Source: an uncultured Bacteroidaceae bacterium
Lineage (GTDB): Bacteria; Bacteroidota; Bacteroidia; Bacteroidales; Bacteroidaceae
Assembly (NCBI GenBank): GCA_944320955.1
Contig: CALUJL010000015.1
Location: forward strand, 1 to 64,000
DNA: 64,000 nt
Reading direction: 5' to 3'
Shown piece after piece: positions 56,761-64,000 of this stretch. Positions within the stretch are counted from its first letter, which is position 1; the number at the start of each line of letters is the position of its first letter. The notes beneath the pieces were generated by a model. It ran no database searches. It was given only the letters and a program-made list of their open reading frames with translations, and was not told the DNA's origin. The translations under genes and the position numbers were made by a program.

Positions 56761-58842
56761 ATGGATTTTGAACTCGTTTCAGAATACGCCCCCACCGGCG
56801 ACCAACCGGAAGCCATAGCCCAACTGACCGAAGGCGTGCGCCAGGGACTCCCGGCGCAGGTTTTGCTGGGAGTGACGGGGTCGGGAAAAACCTTCACCAT
56901 AGCCAACGTAATAAAAAACATAGGGAAGCCGACGCTGATACTCAGCCACAACAAGACACTGGCAGCCCAGTTGTACGGAGAGTTCAAGAGCTTCTTCCCG
57001 CACAATGCGGTGGAATACTATGTCTCCTACTACGATTACTACCAGCCGGAAGCCTATATTCCCTCGTCAGACACCTATATAGAAAAAGATCTGGCCATCA
57101 ACGAGGAAATCGACAAGCTCCGCCTGGCCGCCACCTCGGCGCTTCTGTCGGGACGGAAAGACGTGATTGTCGTCTCCTCCGTATCGTGTATCTACGGCAT
57201 GGGCAATCCCTCGGATTTCTACAAGAACGTCATCGACGTCTCCTGCAACCATCCGCTCGACCGCAATGTCCTGCTGCGGAAACTGGTAGACTGCCTCTAC
57301 GTGCGCAACGACCTTTCGCCCGAAAGGGGTAACTTCCGCGTCAAGGGGGACACGGTGGAAATCTATCTGGCCTACAGCGACTACGCCCTGCGCATCAGCT
57401 TCTGGGGCGACGAAGTAGACCGGATAGAGGAATTCGACCCTGCAGACGGGCAGCCCGTCACCACTTTCACGGATTACAAGATATACCCGGCCAATCTCTT
57501 CATGACCACCAAGGAAAGCCAGATGCAGGCCATCCGGATGATTCAGGACGACTTGCGCGAACAGGTGGCCTATTTCCAGTCCATCGGCAAGGGACTGGAG
57601 GCAAACCGCCTGAAGGAACGGGTGGAGTACGACATGGAGATGATAAAAGAGCTGGGACACTGCTCCGGAATCGAGAATTATTCGCGCTACTTCGACGGCC
57701 GTGCGCCCGGAACACGCCCCTATTGCCTGCTCGACTTCTTCCCCCCGAAAGATTTCCTCCTCGTCATAGACGAAAGCCACGTCTCCGTTCCCCAAATCAG
57801 GGCCATGTACGGCGGCGACCGCGCCCGGAAAGAGAATCTCGTGGAGTACGGTTTCCGGCTGCCGGCTGCCAAAGACAACAGACCGTTGAAGTTTGAAGAA
57901 TTTGAGGAGCTGACTCCGCAAACCATCTACGTGAGCGCCACGCCTGCCGACTATGAATTGCGGAAAAGCGAAGGCGTAGTCGTCGAACAGGTCATACGCC
58001 CCACCGGACTGCTCGACCCGATTATCGAAGTGCGCCCCAGCCTGAACCAGGTGGACGACCTGATGGAAGAAATACAGCAGCGCATCGAGCGGAACGAACG
58101 CGTCCTGGTCACGACCCTCACCAAGCGCATGGCCGAAGAACTGACAGCCTATCTGGCCGACCACGGCATACAATGCAACTATATCCACAGCGATGTCGAC
58201 ACCCTGGAGCGGGTGAAAATCATGGAAGAGCTCCGCGCCGGGACATACGACGTGCTGATCGGCGTCAATCTCCTGCGCGAAGGCCTCGACCTGCCGGAGG
58301 TTTCCCTGGTGGCCATCCTCGATGCCGACAAAGAGGGCTTCCTCCGATCCCACCGCTCGCTGACCCAAACTGCCGGACGGGCAGCGCGCAACGTGCACGG
58401 CACGGTCATCATGTATGCCGACCGCATCACCGAAAGCATGCAGCAGACCATCGACGAGACCAACCGCCGGCGTGAAAAGCAACTGGCCTACAACGAAGCC
58501 CACGGCATCACCCCCAAACAAATCGTACGGGCACGCCGCGAAACGATACTCTCCGCCACGGAGAAAGCCCAGCCTGCCGCCGGGACATCCGCCCCGTCCT
58601 CGGCCTACGACTACGACAAGAAGAAGACCGGCGAGACGTATGCTGCGGAAGAAGCCGCTCCCTACGGGGGCATCGACCCCATCCTGCAGAAGATGGACCG
58701 CGTACAGCTGGAGAAAGCCATCCGCCGCACCGAGCAACTGATGAAAGAAGCTGCCGACAAGCTGGAATTCGTGCAGGCCGCGCAATACCGCGACGAGATG
58801 TTCAAGCTGAAAGCCCTCTACGGGCAGCAATACGGCGCATAA
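56761..58842 (+). CDS. uvrB: UvrABC system protein B
   Basis: UvrB is the damage-verifying helicase of nucleotide excision repair. The 693-residue protein has Walker A GVTGSGKT (37-44), the beta-hairpin region [30 protein letters not shown] (motif II), helicase motifs ATPADYEL and the motif VI region [12 protein letters not shown]-terminal UVR domain for UvrC contact (about 650-685) completes it. It has its own perfect promoter. The CNNM/CorC gene follows after 61 nt. Confidence 0.97.
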   Translation: MDFELVSEYAPTGDQPEAIAQLTEGVRQGLPAQVLLGVTGSGKTFTIANVIKNIGKPTLILSHNKTLAAQLYGEFKSFFPHNAVEYYVSYYDYYQPEAYIPSSDTYIEKDLAINEEIDKLRLAATSALLSGRKDVIVVSSVSCIYGMGNPSDFYKNVIDVSCNHPLDRNVLLRKLVDCLYVRNDLSPERGNFRVKGDTVEIYLAYSDYALRISFWGDEVDRIEEFDPADGQPVTTFTDYKIYPANLFMTTKESQMQAIRMIQDDLREQVAYFQSIGKGLEANRLKERVEYDMEMIKELGHCSGIENYSRYFDGRAPGTRPYCLLDFFPPKDFLLVIDESHVSVPQIRAMYGGDRARKENLVEYGFRLPAAKDNRPLKFEEFEELTPQTIYVSATPADYELRKSEGVVVEQVIRPTGLLDPIIEVRPSLNQVDDLMEEIQQRIERNERVLVTTLTKRMAEELTAYLADHGIQCNYIHSDVDTLERVKIMEELRAGTYDVLIGVNLLREGLDLPEVSLVAILDADKEGFLRSHRSLTQTAGRAARNVHGTVIMYADRITESMQQTIDETNRRREKQLAYNEAHGITPKQIVRARRETILSATEKAQPAAGTSAPSSAYDYDKKKTGETYAAEEAAPYGGIDPILQKMDRVQLEKAIRRTEQLMKEAADKLEFVQAAQYRDEMFKLKALYGQQYGA

Positions 58843-58903
58843 CCATTTACCTTATTCCCATAAACAAGACTTCAAACATCTCCCTACAATACTACATCAA
58901 CCC

Positions 58904-60232
58904 ATGGAACTACTGATCATCATCGCCCTGCTTCTCTGCAACGGCCTCTTCTCCATGTACGAAATGGCACTCGTCTCCTCCCGGAAGGTGCGCCTCGAAA
59001 CTGCGGAGAAGAACGGGAGCAAGTCGGCAACCCGAGTACTAAAGCAACTGGAAGAGCCGGAAAAGATACTTTCCGCCATACAAATAGCCATTACCCTCAT
59101 CGGAATCATCTCCGGTGCCTATGGTGGTGTGACACTGGCCAAGTTCATCGAGCCCTTCTTCCTGCAGTTCGACGCGATAAGGCCCTATGCCGACGAGATA
59201 TCCGTCACGCTCATCGTGGCTTTCATCACCTATCTGTCGCTCATCATCGGCGAGCTCGTCCCGAAATCCATAGCCTTGAGCAATCCAGAGCGCTACGCCA
59301 TGCTCTTCTCCCCCATCCTGAGCCTCTTCACCCGCCTGCTCTATCCGTTCGTGCTCTTCCTGAGTTTTTCTACCAAGCTCATCAACAAACTCTGCGGCAT
59401 CAACACCCAGCAGAAAGCCTCCATCACCCAGGAAGAACTGCGCCTGCTGCTCCACCAGAGCGGCGAGGAGGGAGTGATCGACAAGGACGAGTCGGAGATG
59501 CTGAAAGACGTGTTCAACTTCTCCAACAAGCGCGTCTCCGAACTGATGACCCACCGCAAGGAGGTCATCTGCATAGACCTGAAAGCCTCGCCCGCCGACG
59601 TGCTGGCGCTCATCCAGACCGCCCATTTCAGCAAATACCCCCTCATCGACGGCTCCTTTGAGCGCATACTCGGCATTGTCAGCGTGAAGGATCTCCTTCC
59701 CCTCTTCGCCTCTTCGCCCGGGAAGCAGGGGGGAAGCGTGGACCTGCGCGCCGTGGCCGACGAGCCCCTCTTCATCCCCGACTGCATACACGCACGCAAA
59801 GTGCTGGAACTCTTCAAGGAACAGAAGAAAAAGTTCGGCCTCGTCGTCAACGAATACGGCGACATGGAAGGCATCATCACCCTCCACGACCTGGTGGAGA
59901 GCGTGATGGGCAACATTCCGGAAGAGAACGAATACGAAGAGCCCGAGATAGTCACCCGCTCCGACGGCTCCCTCCTCGTCGAGGGCAGCATGTCGGTCTC
60001 CGACTTTATGGAGGAAATGCAAATCTTCCACTACGACGACATCAAAGACAAGGACTTCTCCACGCTCGGCGGCCTGGCCATGTACGAAATCGGCCGCGTG
60101 CCCACCAGCGGCGACACCTTCGTCTGCCACGGACTCCTCTTCGAGGTCGTCGACATGGACAACGGCCGTGTCGACAAACTCCTCGTCCGCCCGCTCAGCG
60201 AAGAAGAGACTGCCGCTACAGGCGAAGACTAA
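58904..60232 (+). CDS. CNNM/CorC-family membrane protein
   Basis: A 442-residue protein of the hemolysin C/CorC type. It has an N-terminal DUF21/CNNM transmembrane domain (about 1-185, with GELVPKSIAL), a CBS pair (about 205-335, with KYPLIDGSFERILGIVSVKD) and a C-terminal CorC_HlyC domain (about 350-435). Relatives bind Mg-ATP and take part in Mg or Co homeostasis; the hemolysin label is historical. Possibly co-transcribed with uvrB. A terminator follows. Confidence 0.9.
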   Translation: MELLIIIALLLCNGLFSMYEMALVSSRKVRLETAEKNGSKSATRVLKQLEEPEKILSAIQIAITLIGIISGAYGGVTLAKFIEPFFLQFDAIRPYADEISVTLIVAFITYLSLIIGELVPKSIALSNPERYAMLFSPILSLFTRLLYPFVLFLSFSTKLINKLCGINTQQKASITQEELRLLLHQSGEEGVIDKDESEMLKDVFNFSNKRVSELMTHRKEVICIDLKASPADVLALIQTAHFSKYPLIDGSFERILGIVSVKDLLPLFASSPGKQGGSVDLRAVADEPLFIPDCIHARKVLELFKEQKKKFGLVVNEYGDMEGIITLHDLVESVMGNIPEENEYEEPEIVTRSDGSLLVEGSMSVSDFMEEMQIFHYDDIKDKDFSTLGGLAMYEIGRVPTSGDTFVCHGLLFEVVDMDNGRVDKLLVRPLSEEETAATGED

Positions 60233-60260
60233 ATCCAGCCTTGCCACATACGGTTATAAA

Positions 60261-60295
60261 AAAAGCGGAAAGAGAAACGCCCTCTTTCCGCTTTC
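60261..60295. terminator. Bidirectional terminator
   Basis: AAAGCGGAAAGAG (60262-60274) pairs with CTCTTTCCGCTTT (60282-60294), with a preceding A-run that serves the minus strand. It separates the convergent CorC-type and CMD-cupin genes. Confidence 0.8.
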
Positions 60296-60334
60296 TGCTT
60301 ATTCCCCACTTCCGGGGATTTCTCCATCCGGGCA

Positions 60335-61162
60335 CTACTTGCCCAGCTTGTCGTACTCCTCATCCGTCACCGGCTCCAGCCACTCATTCGACGTATCCTC
60401 CCCGGGAATCTCGAATGCCAGGTGGGCAAACCAGCTGTCGGCCGCAGCCCCGTGCCAATGTTTCACGTTGGCGGGGATGTGAACCACGTCGCCCGGCAAC
60501 ATCTGCACGGCGGCCTTCCCCTCTTCCTGGTACCAGCCCCTGCCTGCCACGCAGACAAGCATCTGCCCGCCGCCCATCGTGGCGCGGTGTATGTGCCAGT
60601 TGTTGCGGCAGCGGGGCTCGAAGGTCACGTTGTTAAACGGTATCTGCTCCTTGGATACCGGGGCCAGGTAGCTGTTGCCGGTGAAGTACTTTGCGTAAGC
60701 CGAGTTCGGCTCGCCGATGGGGAATATCATCCCGCGCTGGAAAGCGGCCTTCCCGCCGTCGCCCTCCGCAGCCTCGTCGGCCCAGACGTCCTTTGCCAGG
60801 CGGAAGGCACCCCAGGCGTTGGGCCATCCGGCATAGAAGGCAATGTGCGTCAGCAGCTCGGAGATCTCCGTGCGCGTCACGCCGTTGCTCCTGGCAAACT
60901 GCAGGTGATGCGTCAGCGAGGAGTCGACGATTCCCTTGCCCACGAGCGTGGCTATCGTCACCATGCTCCTCTCGCGGGGGCTCAGGCCCGGGCGGTTCCA
61001 TACCTGGCCGAACAACACGTCGTCGTTCAGCTCCGCAAATTTCGGGGCAAACTCCCCCAACTGCACGCGGCCGGCAGTCTGCGTAATCTTTTCTTGTGCC
61101 ATAGTCTGTTGGAAATTAGCCATTGCTGCCATCAGCAGCAAGAATAAAACTTTCTTCTTCAT
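60335..61162 (-). CDS. Exported CMD (AhpD-like) - cupin fusion protein
   Basis: A 275-residue protein. A signal peptide (MKKKVLFLLLMAAMANF... QQTMA) is followed by a carboxymuconolactone-decarboxylase-like helical domain (about 40-130, LSPRERSMVTIATLVG, EISELLTHIAFYAGWPNA) and a cupin domain (about 165-265). The cupin metal motif is NNWHIHRATMGGGQMLVCVAGRG. The CMD part lacks the CxxC of AhpD, so it is unlikely to be a peroxidase partner. The substrate is unknown. The start is set by the signal peptide and a -7 element 48 nt upstream. Confidence 0.82.
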   Translation of the reverse strand: MKKKVLFLLLMAAMANFQQTMAQEKITQTAGRVQLGEFAPKFAELNDDVLFGQVWNRPGLSPRERSMVTIATLVGKGIVDSSLTHHLQFARSNGVTRTEISELLTHIAFYAGWPNAWGAFRLAKDVWADEAAEGDGGKAAFQRGMIFPIGEPNSAYAKYFTGNSYLAPVSKEQIPFNNVTFEPRCRNNWHIHRATMGGGQMLVCVAGRGWYQEEGKAAVQMLPGDVVHIPANVKHWHGAAADSWFAHLAFEIPGEDTSNEWLEPVTDEEYDKLGK

Positions 61163-61209
61163 AACGGGATTCTTTGTAAAGTTACTCGTCCTTCTTTCTT
61201 CGGACTGTG

Positions 61210-61217
61210 CAAAAATA
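61210..61217 (-). promoter_or_regulatory. -7 element for the CMD-cupin gene
   Basis: TATTTTTG on the minus strand, 48 nt before the start at 61162. Confidence 0.5.
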
Positions 61218-61351
61218 AGGCCCATCCGCACAGAGCAAGATAGACACATCACAGACATTTGTACCCAATTTACAGATTTTCCACTCAACCCACCAGCCGG
61301 CGTTCCCCTTTCCCGGTTCGCAAAGCCCCGGCCCGGTACCCTGCCATACAG

Positions 61352-61430
61352 AAAAAGTCCCGCAGCTTTTTCCATTTTGCTGCGGGACTTTTCCCTATTT
61401 CCGCTGCCGCTTTTTCCCGTTTCATGCAGC
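61352..61430. repeat. 22-bp repeat array, 4 copies of alternating form
   Basis: Reference bases at 61357, 61379, 61401 and 61423, exactly 22 nt apart, with forward and reverse cores alternating. The array lies in the 333-bp gap between the CMD-cupin promoter and the end of ugd. The rest of the gap has no recognisable gene. Confidence 0.8.
61353..61392. terminator. Repeat-derived bidirectional terminator after ugd
   Basis: AAAAGTCCCGCAGC (61353-61366) pairs perfectly with GCTGCGGGACTTTT (61379-61392). The arms are adjacent repeat copies of opposite form. On the minus strand it lies about 100 nt after the ugd stop. Confidence 0.8.
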
Positions 61431-61495
61431 GGAAGAATCCGGCGAAACCGCTGTTTCGGAAACCGCCGTTTCGCTAAAAGGCATTTTTCTCTGTA

Positions 61496-62806
61496 TCAGC
61501 GCCCGATGCACTCATAGGTGAATCCCAAAGACTGGAGCTCATCGGTATCATAAATGTTCCGCCCGTCCAGGATCAGGGGGCAGCGCATGGCCTTCTTCAG
61601 TACCGCCCAGCTCGGCAGGCGGAACTGCTTCCACTCGGTCAGCAGCAGCAAGGCATCGGCGTCGACCGCGGCCTCATACATGTCGCGGGCATACTCCACC
61701 CGGTCGCCCACCCGGCGGCGGCATTCGCCCATGGCTATCGGGTCGTACACCCGTACCCGCGCGCCGGCCTCCGAGAGCAGGCGGATCAAGACCAGCGACG
61801 TGGCTTCGCGCATGTCGTCGGTCTCCGGCTTGAAGGCCAGCCCCCAGAGGGCCACCGTCTTGCCCGCCAGTTCGGGCAGGTGCTTGCGGAGTTTGTGGAA
61901 AAGCAGCTCCTTCTGCGCCTCGTTTACGGCTTCCACGGCTTTCAAGACGCGCATCTCGTAGCCGTTCTTCTCCGCCGTCTTTATCAAGGCCTTCACGTCC
62001 TTCGGGAAACACGAGCCGCCGTAGCCGCAGCCCGGATAGAGGAACTTGCTGCCGATGCGCGTGTCCGCGCCGATGCCCTTGCGCACCATGTTGACGTCCG
62101 CCCCCACCCGCTCGCAGAGGTTGGCGATGTCGTTCATAAACGAAATGCGCGTGGCCAGCATCGAGTTGGCCGCATACTTTATCATCTCCGCGCTCGGGAT
62201 GTCGGTGAAGAGCAGGCGGTAATTGTTCATCATGAAAGGCCGGTAAAGCCGCTCCATCAGCTTCCGCGCCCGGTCGGAGTCCACGCCGACCACCACGCGG
62301 TCCGGCTTCATGAAGTCGTCGATGGCCGCACCCTCCTTCAGGAACTCGGGGTTGGAAGCCACGTCGAAAGGAATGTCCTCGCCCCGCTTCTGCAGTTCCT
62401 CGCAGATGGCCTGCCGCACCTTCTGCGCCGTGCCCACGGGTACGGTGCTCTTCGTCACCACCAGCACGTATTTCTTCATGTTCTGCCCTATGGTGCGCGC
62501 CACTTCCAGCACATAGCTCAAGTCCGCACTGCCGTCCTCGTCGGGCGGGGTGCCCACGGCGCTGAACACCACTTCGGCCTCGTCCAGAACTTCCGGCAGG
62601 GAAGTCGTGAAGTGCAGGCGCCCGTCCTTCATGTTCTTCAGCACCAAGTCCTCCAGACCCGGCTCGAAGATGGGGATGACGCCCTGCTTCAGGCTCTCGA
62701 TCTTCTCCTGCGAGACATCGACGCACGTCACTTCCACGCCCATTTCGGCAAAACAAGTACCCGACACGAGCCCTACGTAGCCCGTGCCGACAATCACAAT
62801 TTTCAT
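61496..62806 (-). CDS. ugd: UDP-glucose 6-dehydrogenase
   Basis: Ugd oxidises UDP-glucose twice with NAD to UDP-glucuronate. The 436-residue protein shows GTGYVGLVSGTCFAEMG (NAD-binding), the catalytic Cys in YPGCGYGGSCFPKDV, and the C-terminal UDP-binding domain with LWGLAFKPETDDMREA. The start MKIVIVGTGYVG at 62806 is conserved; the frame is open upstream through the epimerase gene but is meaningless there. It lies 38 nt after the epimerase on the same strand, which uses its product. Confidence 0.96.
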   Translation of the reverse strand: MKIVIVGTGYVGLVSGTCFAEMGVEVTCVDVSQEKIESLKQGVIPIFEPGLEDLVLKNMKDGRLHFTTSLPEVLDEAEVVFSAVGTPPDEDGSADLSYVLEVARTIGQNMKKYVLVVTKSTVPVGTAQKVRQAICEELQKRGEDIPFDVASNPEFLKEGAAIDDFMKPDRVVVGVDSDRARKLMERLYRPFMMNNYRLLFTDIPSAEMIKYAANSMLATRISFMNDIANLCERVGADVNMVRKGIGADTRIGSKFLYPGCGYGGSCFPKDVKALIKTAEKNGYEMRVLKAVEAVNEAQKELLFHKLRKHLPELAGKTVALWGLAFKPETDDMREATSLVLIRLLSEAGARVRVYDPIAMGECRRRVGDRVEYARDMYEAAVDADALLLLTEWKQFRLPSWAVLKKAMRCPLILDGRNIYDTDELQSLGFTYECIGR

Positions 62807-62844
62807 AATCTCGTATCGGTTTTTGTTCTTAAGATTCTCTCTTT

Positions 62845-63897
62845 CTATAGCCCGTAGTAGCGGCGGAACCAGTCTACCGTCTCCCGCACGCCGTCGGCAA
62901 TGTCCTTGTCCGGCTTGAAACCCAGCTCCCGCTGCAGCAAAGTCGTGTCGGCATTCGTCTGGTACACGTCGCCAGGCTGCATCGGCAGGAAGATCTTTTC
63001 CGCCTCCTTGCCGCACGCCGTCTCGATGGCGCGGATGAAGTCCATCAGCCGCACGGGCTGCGAATTGCCGATGTTGTATATCTTGTACGGCGCGGGCGAG
63101 GTGGACGGGTCGGGATGCCGGTCGTCCCAGTCCGGATTGGGCTGTGCCGTGTGGTCGATGACGCGCACGACTCCTTCCACGATGTCGTCTATATAGGTGA
63201 AGTCGCGCAGCATGTCGCCATTGTTGAACACCTTGATGGGCCGGTCGTGCAGGATGGCATCCGCAAAGAGGAACGGCGACATGTCCGGCCGCCCCCATGG
63301 GCCGTAGACCGTGAAGAAGCGCAGGCCTGTCGAAGGGATGCCGTAGAGCTTGCTGTAGGCATGGGCCATCAGTTCGTTCGACTTCTTCGAGGCCGCATAG
63401 AGGCTCACCGGATGGGCAATGCTGCTCTTTTCCGAAAAAGGCACGTTGCCGTTCAGCCCGTAGACACTGCTCGAACTGGCGTAGACCAGGTGCTGCACCC
63501 CGTTGTGGCGGCAGCCCTCCAGGACGTTGATGAAGCCGTCGATGTTCGACTCGATGTAGGCATACGGATTCGTAATCGAGTAGCGCACCCCGGCCTGCGC
63601 GGCCAGATTGCATACCCGCTCGAAGCCCTCGTTGGCAAAGAGCATCTGCATGGCCTGCTTGTCCTCCAGGTTCATCCGCACGAAGCGGAAGTTCGGGAAC
63701 TTCCCGCTCTGCACAAACTTGTACCAGCCCACACTCTCCTCCCCGATGCCCAGCTCCCGCAGGCGGCCGTACTTCAGCGCCGGGTCATAATACTCGTTGA
63801 TGTTGTCCAGCCCCACGACCTCATCGCCCCGCTCCAACAGCCGGAGCGCGACAAACGACCCGATGAACCCCGCGGCACCGGTCACTAAAATCTTCAT
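62845..63897 (-). CDS. NAD-dependent epimerase, probable UDP-glucuronate 4-epimerase
   Basis: A 350-residue extended short-chain dehydrogenase: GAAGFIGS (7-14), ASSSSVYG, catalytic Tyr/Lys in LYAASKKSNELMAHAY, and the substrate motif RFFTVYGPWGRPDM typical of UDP-glucuronate 4-epimerases. Paired with ugd it would make UDP-galacturonate for capsule or lipopolysaccharide. It is divergent from a gene leaving the window. Confidence 0.88.
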   Translation of the reverse strand: MKILVTGAAGFIGSFVALRLLERGDEVVGLDNINEYYDPALKYGRLRELGIGEESVGWYKFVQSGKFPNFRFVRMNLEDKQAMQMLFANEGFERVCNLAAQAGVRYSITNPYAYIESNIDGFINVLEGCRHNGVQHLVYASSSSVYGLNGNVPFSEKSSIAHPVSLYAASKKSNELMAHAYSKLYGIPSTGLRFFTVYGPWGRPDMSPFLFADAILHDRPIKVFNNGDMLRDFTYIDDIVEGVVRVIDHTAQPNPDWDDRHPDPSTSPAPYKIYNIGNSQPVRLMDFIRAIETACGKEAEKIFLPMQPGDVYQTNADTTLLQRELGFKPDKDIADGVRETVDWFRRYYGL

Positions 63898-63970
63898 ATC
63901 CGAAATGTTTTTTTATATTTAGCCCCCGCCCGACCGGACGAAGGGTTACACAAATCATCAGACTATAATT

Positions 63971-64000
63971 ATGGAGCAGAACAATAATGTTTCTACTCCA
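63971..64000 (+). CDS. Start of a gene running off the right edge
   Basis: ATG at 63971 opens a frame MEQNNNVSTP that is still open at the window end. It is divergent from the epimerase. Ten residues are too few to identify it; the context makes a polysaccharide-assembly gene plausible. Confidence 0.3.
   Translation, partial: MEQNNNVSTP

Overview
The window is a GC-rich piece of a Bacteroidales (phylum Bacteroidota) chromosome. Gene starts are preceded by the Bacteroidota -7 element TAnnTTTG rather than a sigma70 -10 box, and Shine-Dalgarno sequences are mostly absent. Lineage-typical genes include the Bacteroidota-type RNA polymerase omega, BamD, a HU/CCDC81-SPOR protein, a zinc-ribbon/Nif3 pair, GH97 and GldF/GldG. 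The GC content looks too high for typical Bacteroides or Parabacteroides; I cannot name the genus. I see no rRNA, tRNA, insertion sequence, prophage or CRISPR array.

Layout. 1-10.8 kb: engB, a FadL-type porin, an aromatic-rich exported protein, prmA, mutS2, an OmpA porin, then bamD-rpoZ-DUF4293. 11-20.6 kb: a leucine-rich-repeat protein, asnS and a pseudouridine synthase with a long disordered tail, purB, an acetyltransferase, a DUF4468-like protein, and gmd-fcl for GDP-L-fucose. 20.7-31.6 kb: htpG, rplU-rpmA, a Fur-family regulator, a four-gene set (HU/SPOR, FHA, GH43-like, lipoprotein), then pheT-yebC-TSCPD. 31.7-39.7 kb: mntH, dapA, ligA, trmD, pyrK-pyrD and a small HTH regulator. 39.7-40.7 kb is an AT-rich gene desert. 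40.7-50 kb: holA, an HsdR_N-like orphan, a TonB C-terminal protein, the zinc-ribbon/Nif3 pair, a BASS-type transporter, a threonine-aldolase-like enzyme and PBP1A. 50-64 kb: GH97, the GGGtGRT/Fe-S scaffold pair, a GldF-GldG fusion, uvrB, a CNNM/CorC protein, a CMD-cupin fusion, then ugd and a UDP-glucuronate epimerase at the edge of what is probably a surface-polysaccharide locus.

The most unusual feature is not a gene. Ten non-coding stretches carry tandem arrays of one degenerate 22-bp unit (core AAAAGCCCTGCCGCTTTT plus four variable, often C-rich bases). The period is kept at 22 bp in nearly every array, even where the core switches to its reverse-complement form, which a near-palindromic unit allows. 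The arrays occur only between genes, usually just upstream of a promoter or at an operon end. In three arrays, neighbouring copies of opposite form make strong hairpins followed by T-runs that probably act as terminators. I do not recognise this as a described repeat family.

Other points of interest are the poorly characterised GGGtGRT/scaffold pair, the GldF-GldG fusion without a local ATPase, near-leaderless transcripts, an attenuator-like leader before pyrKD, and a short ORF overlapping the start of the leucine-rich-repeat gene.
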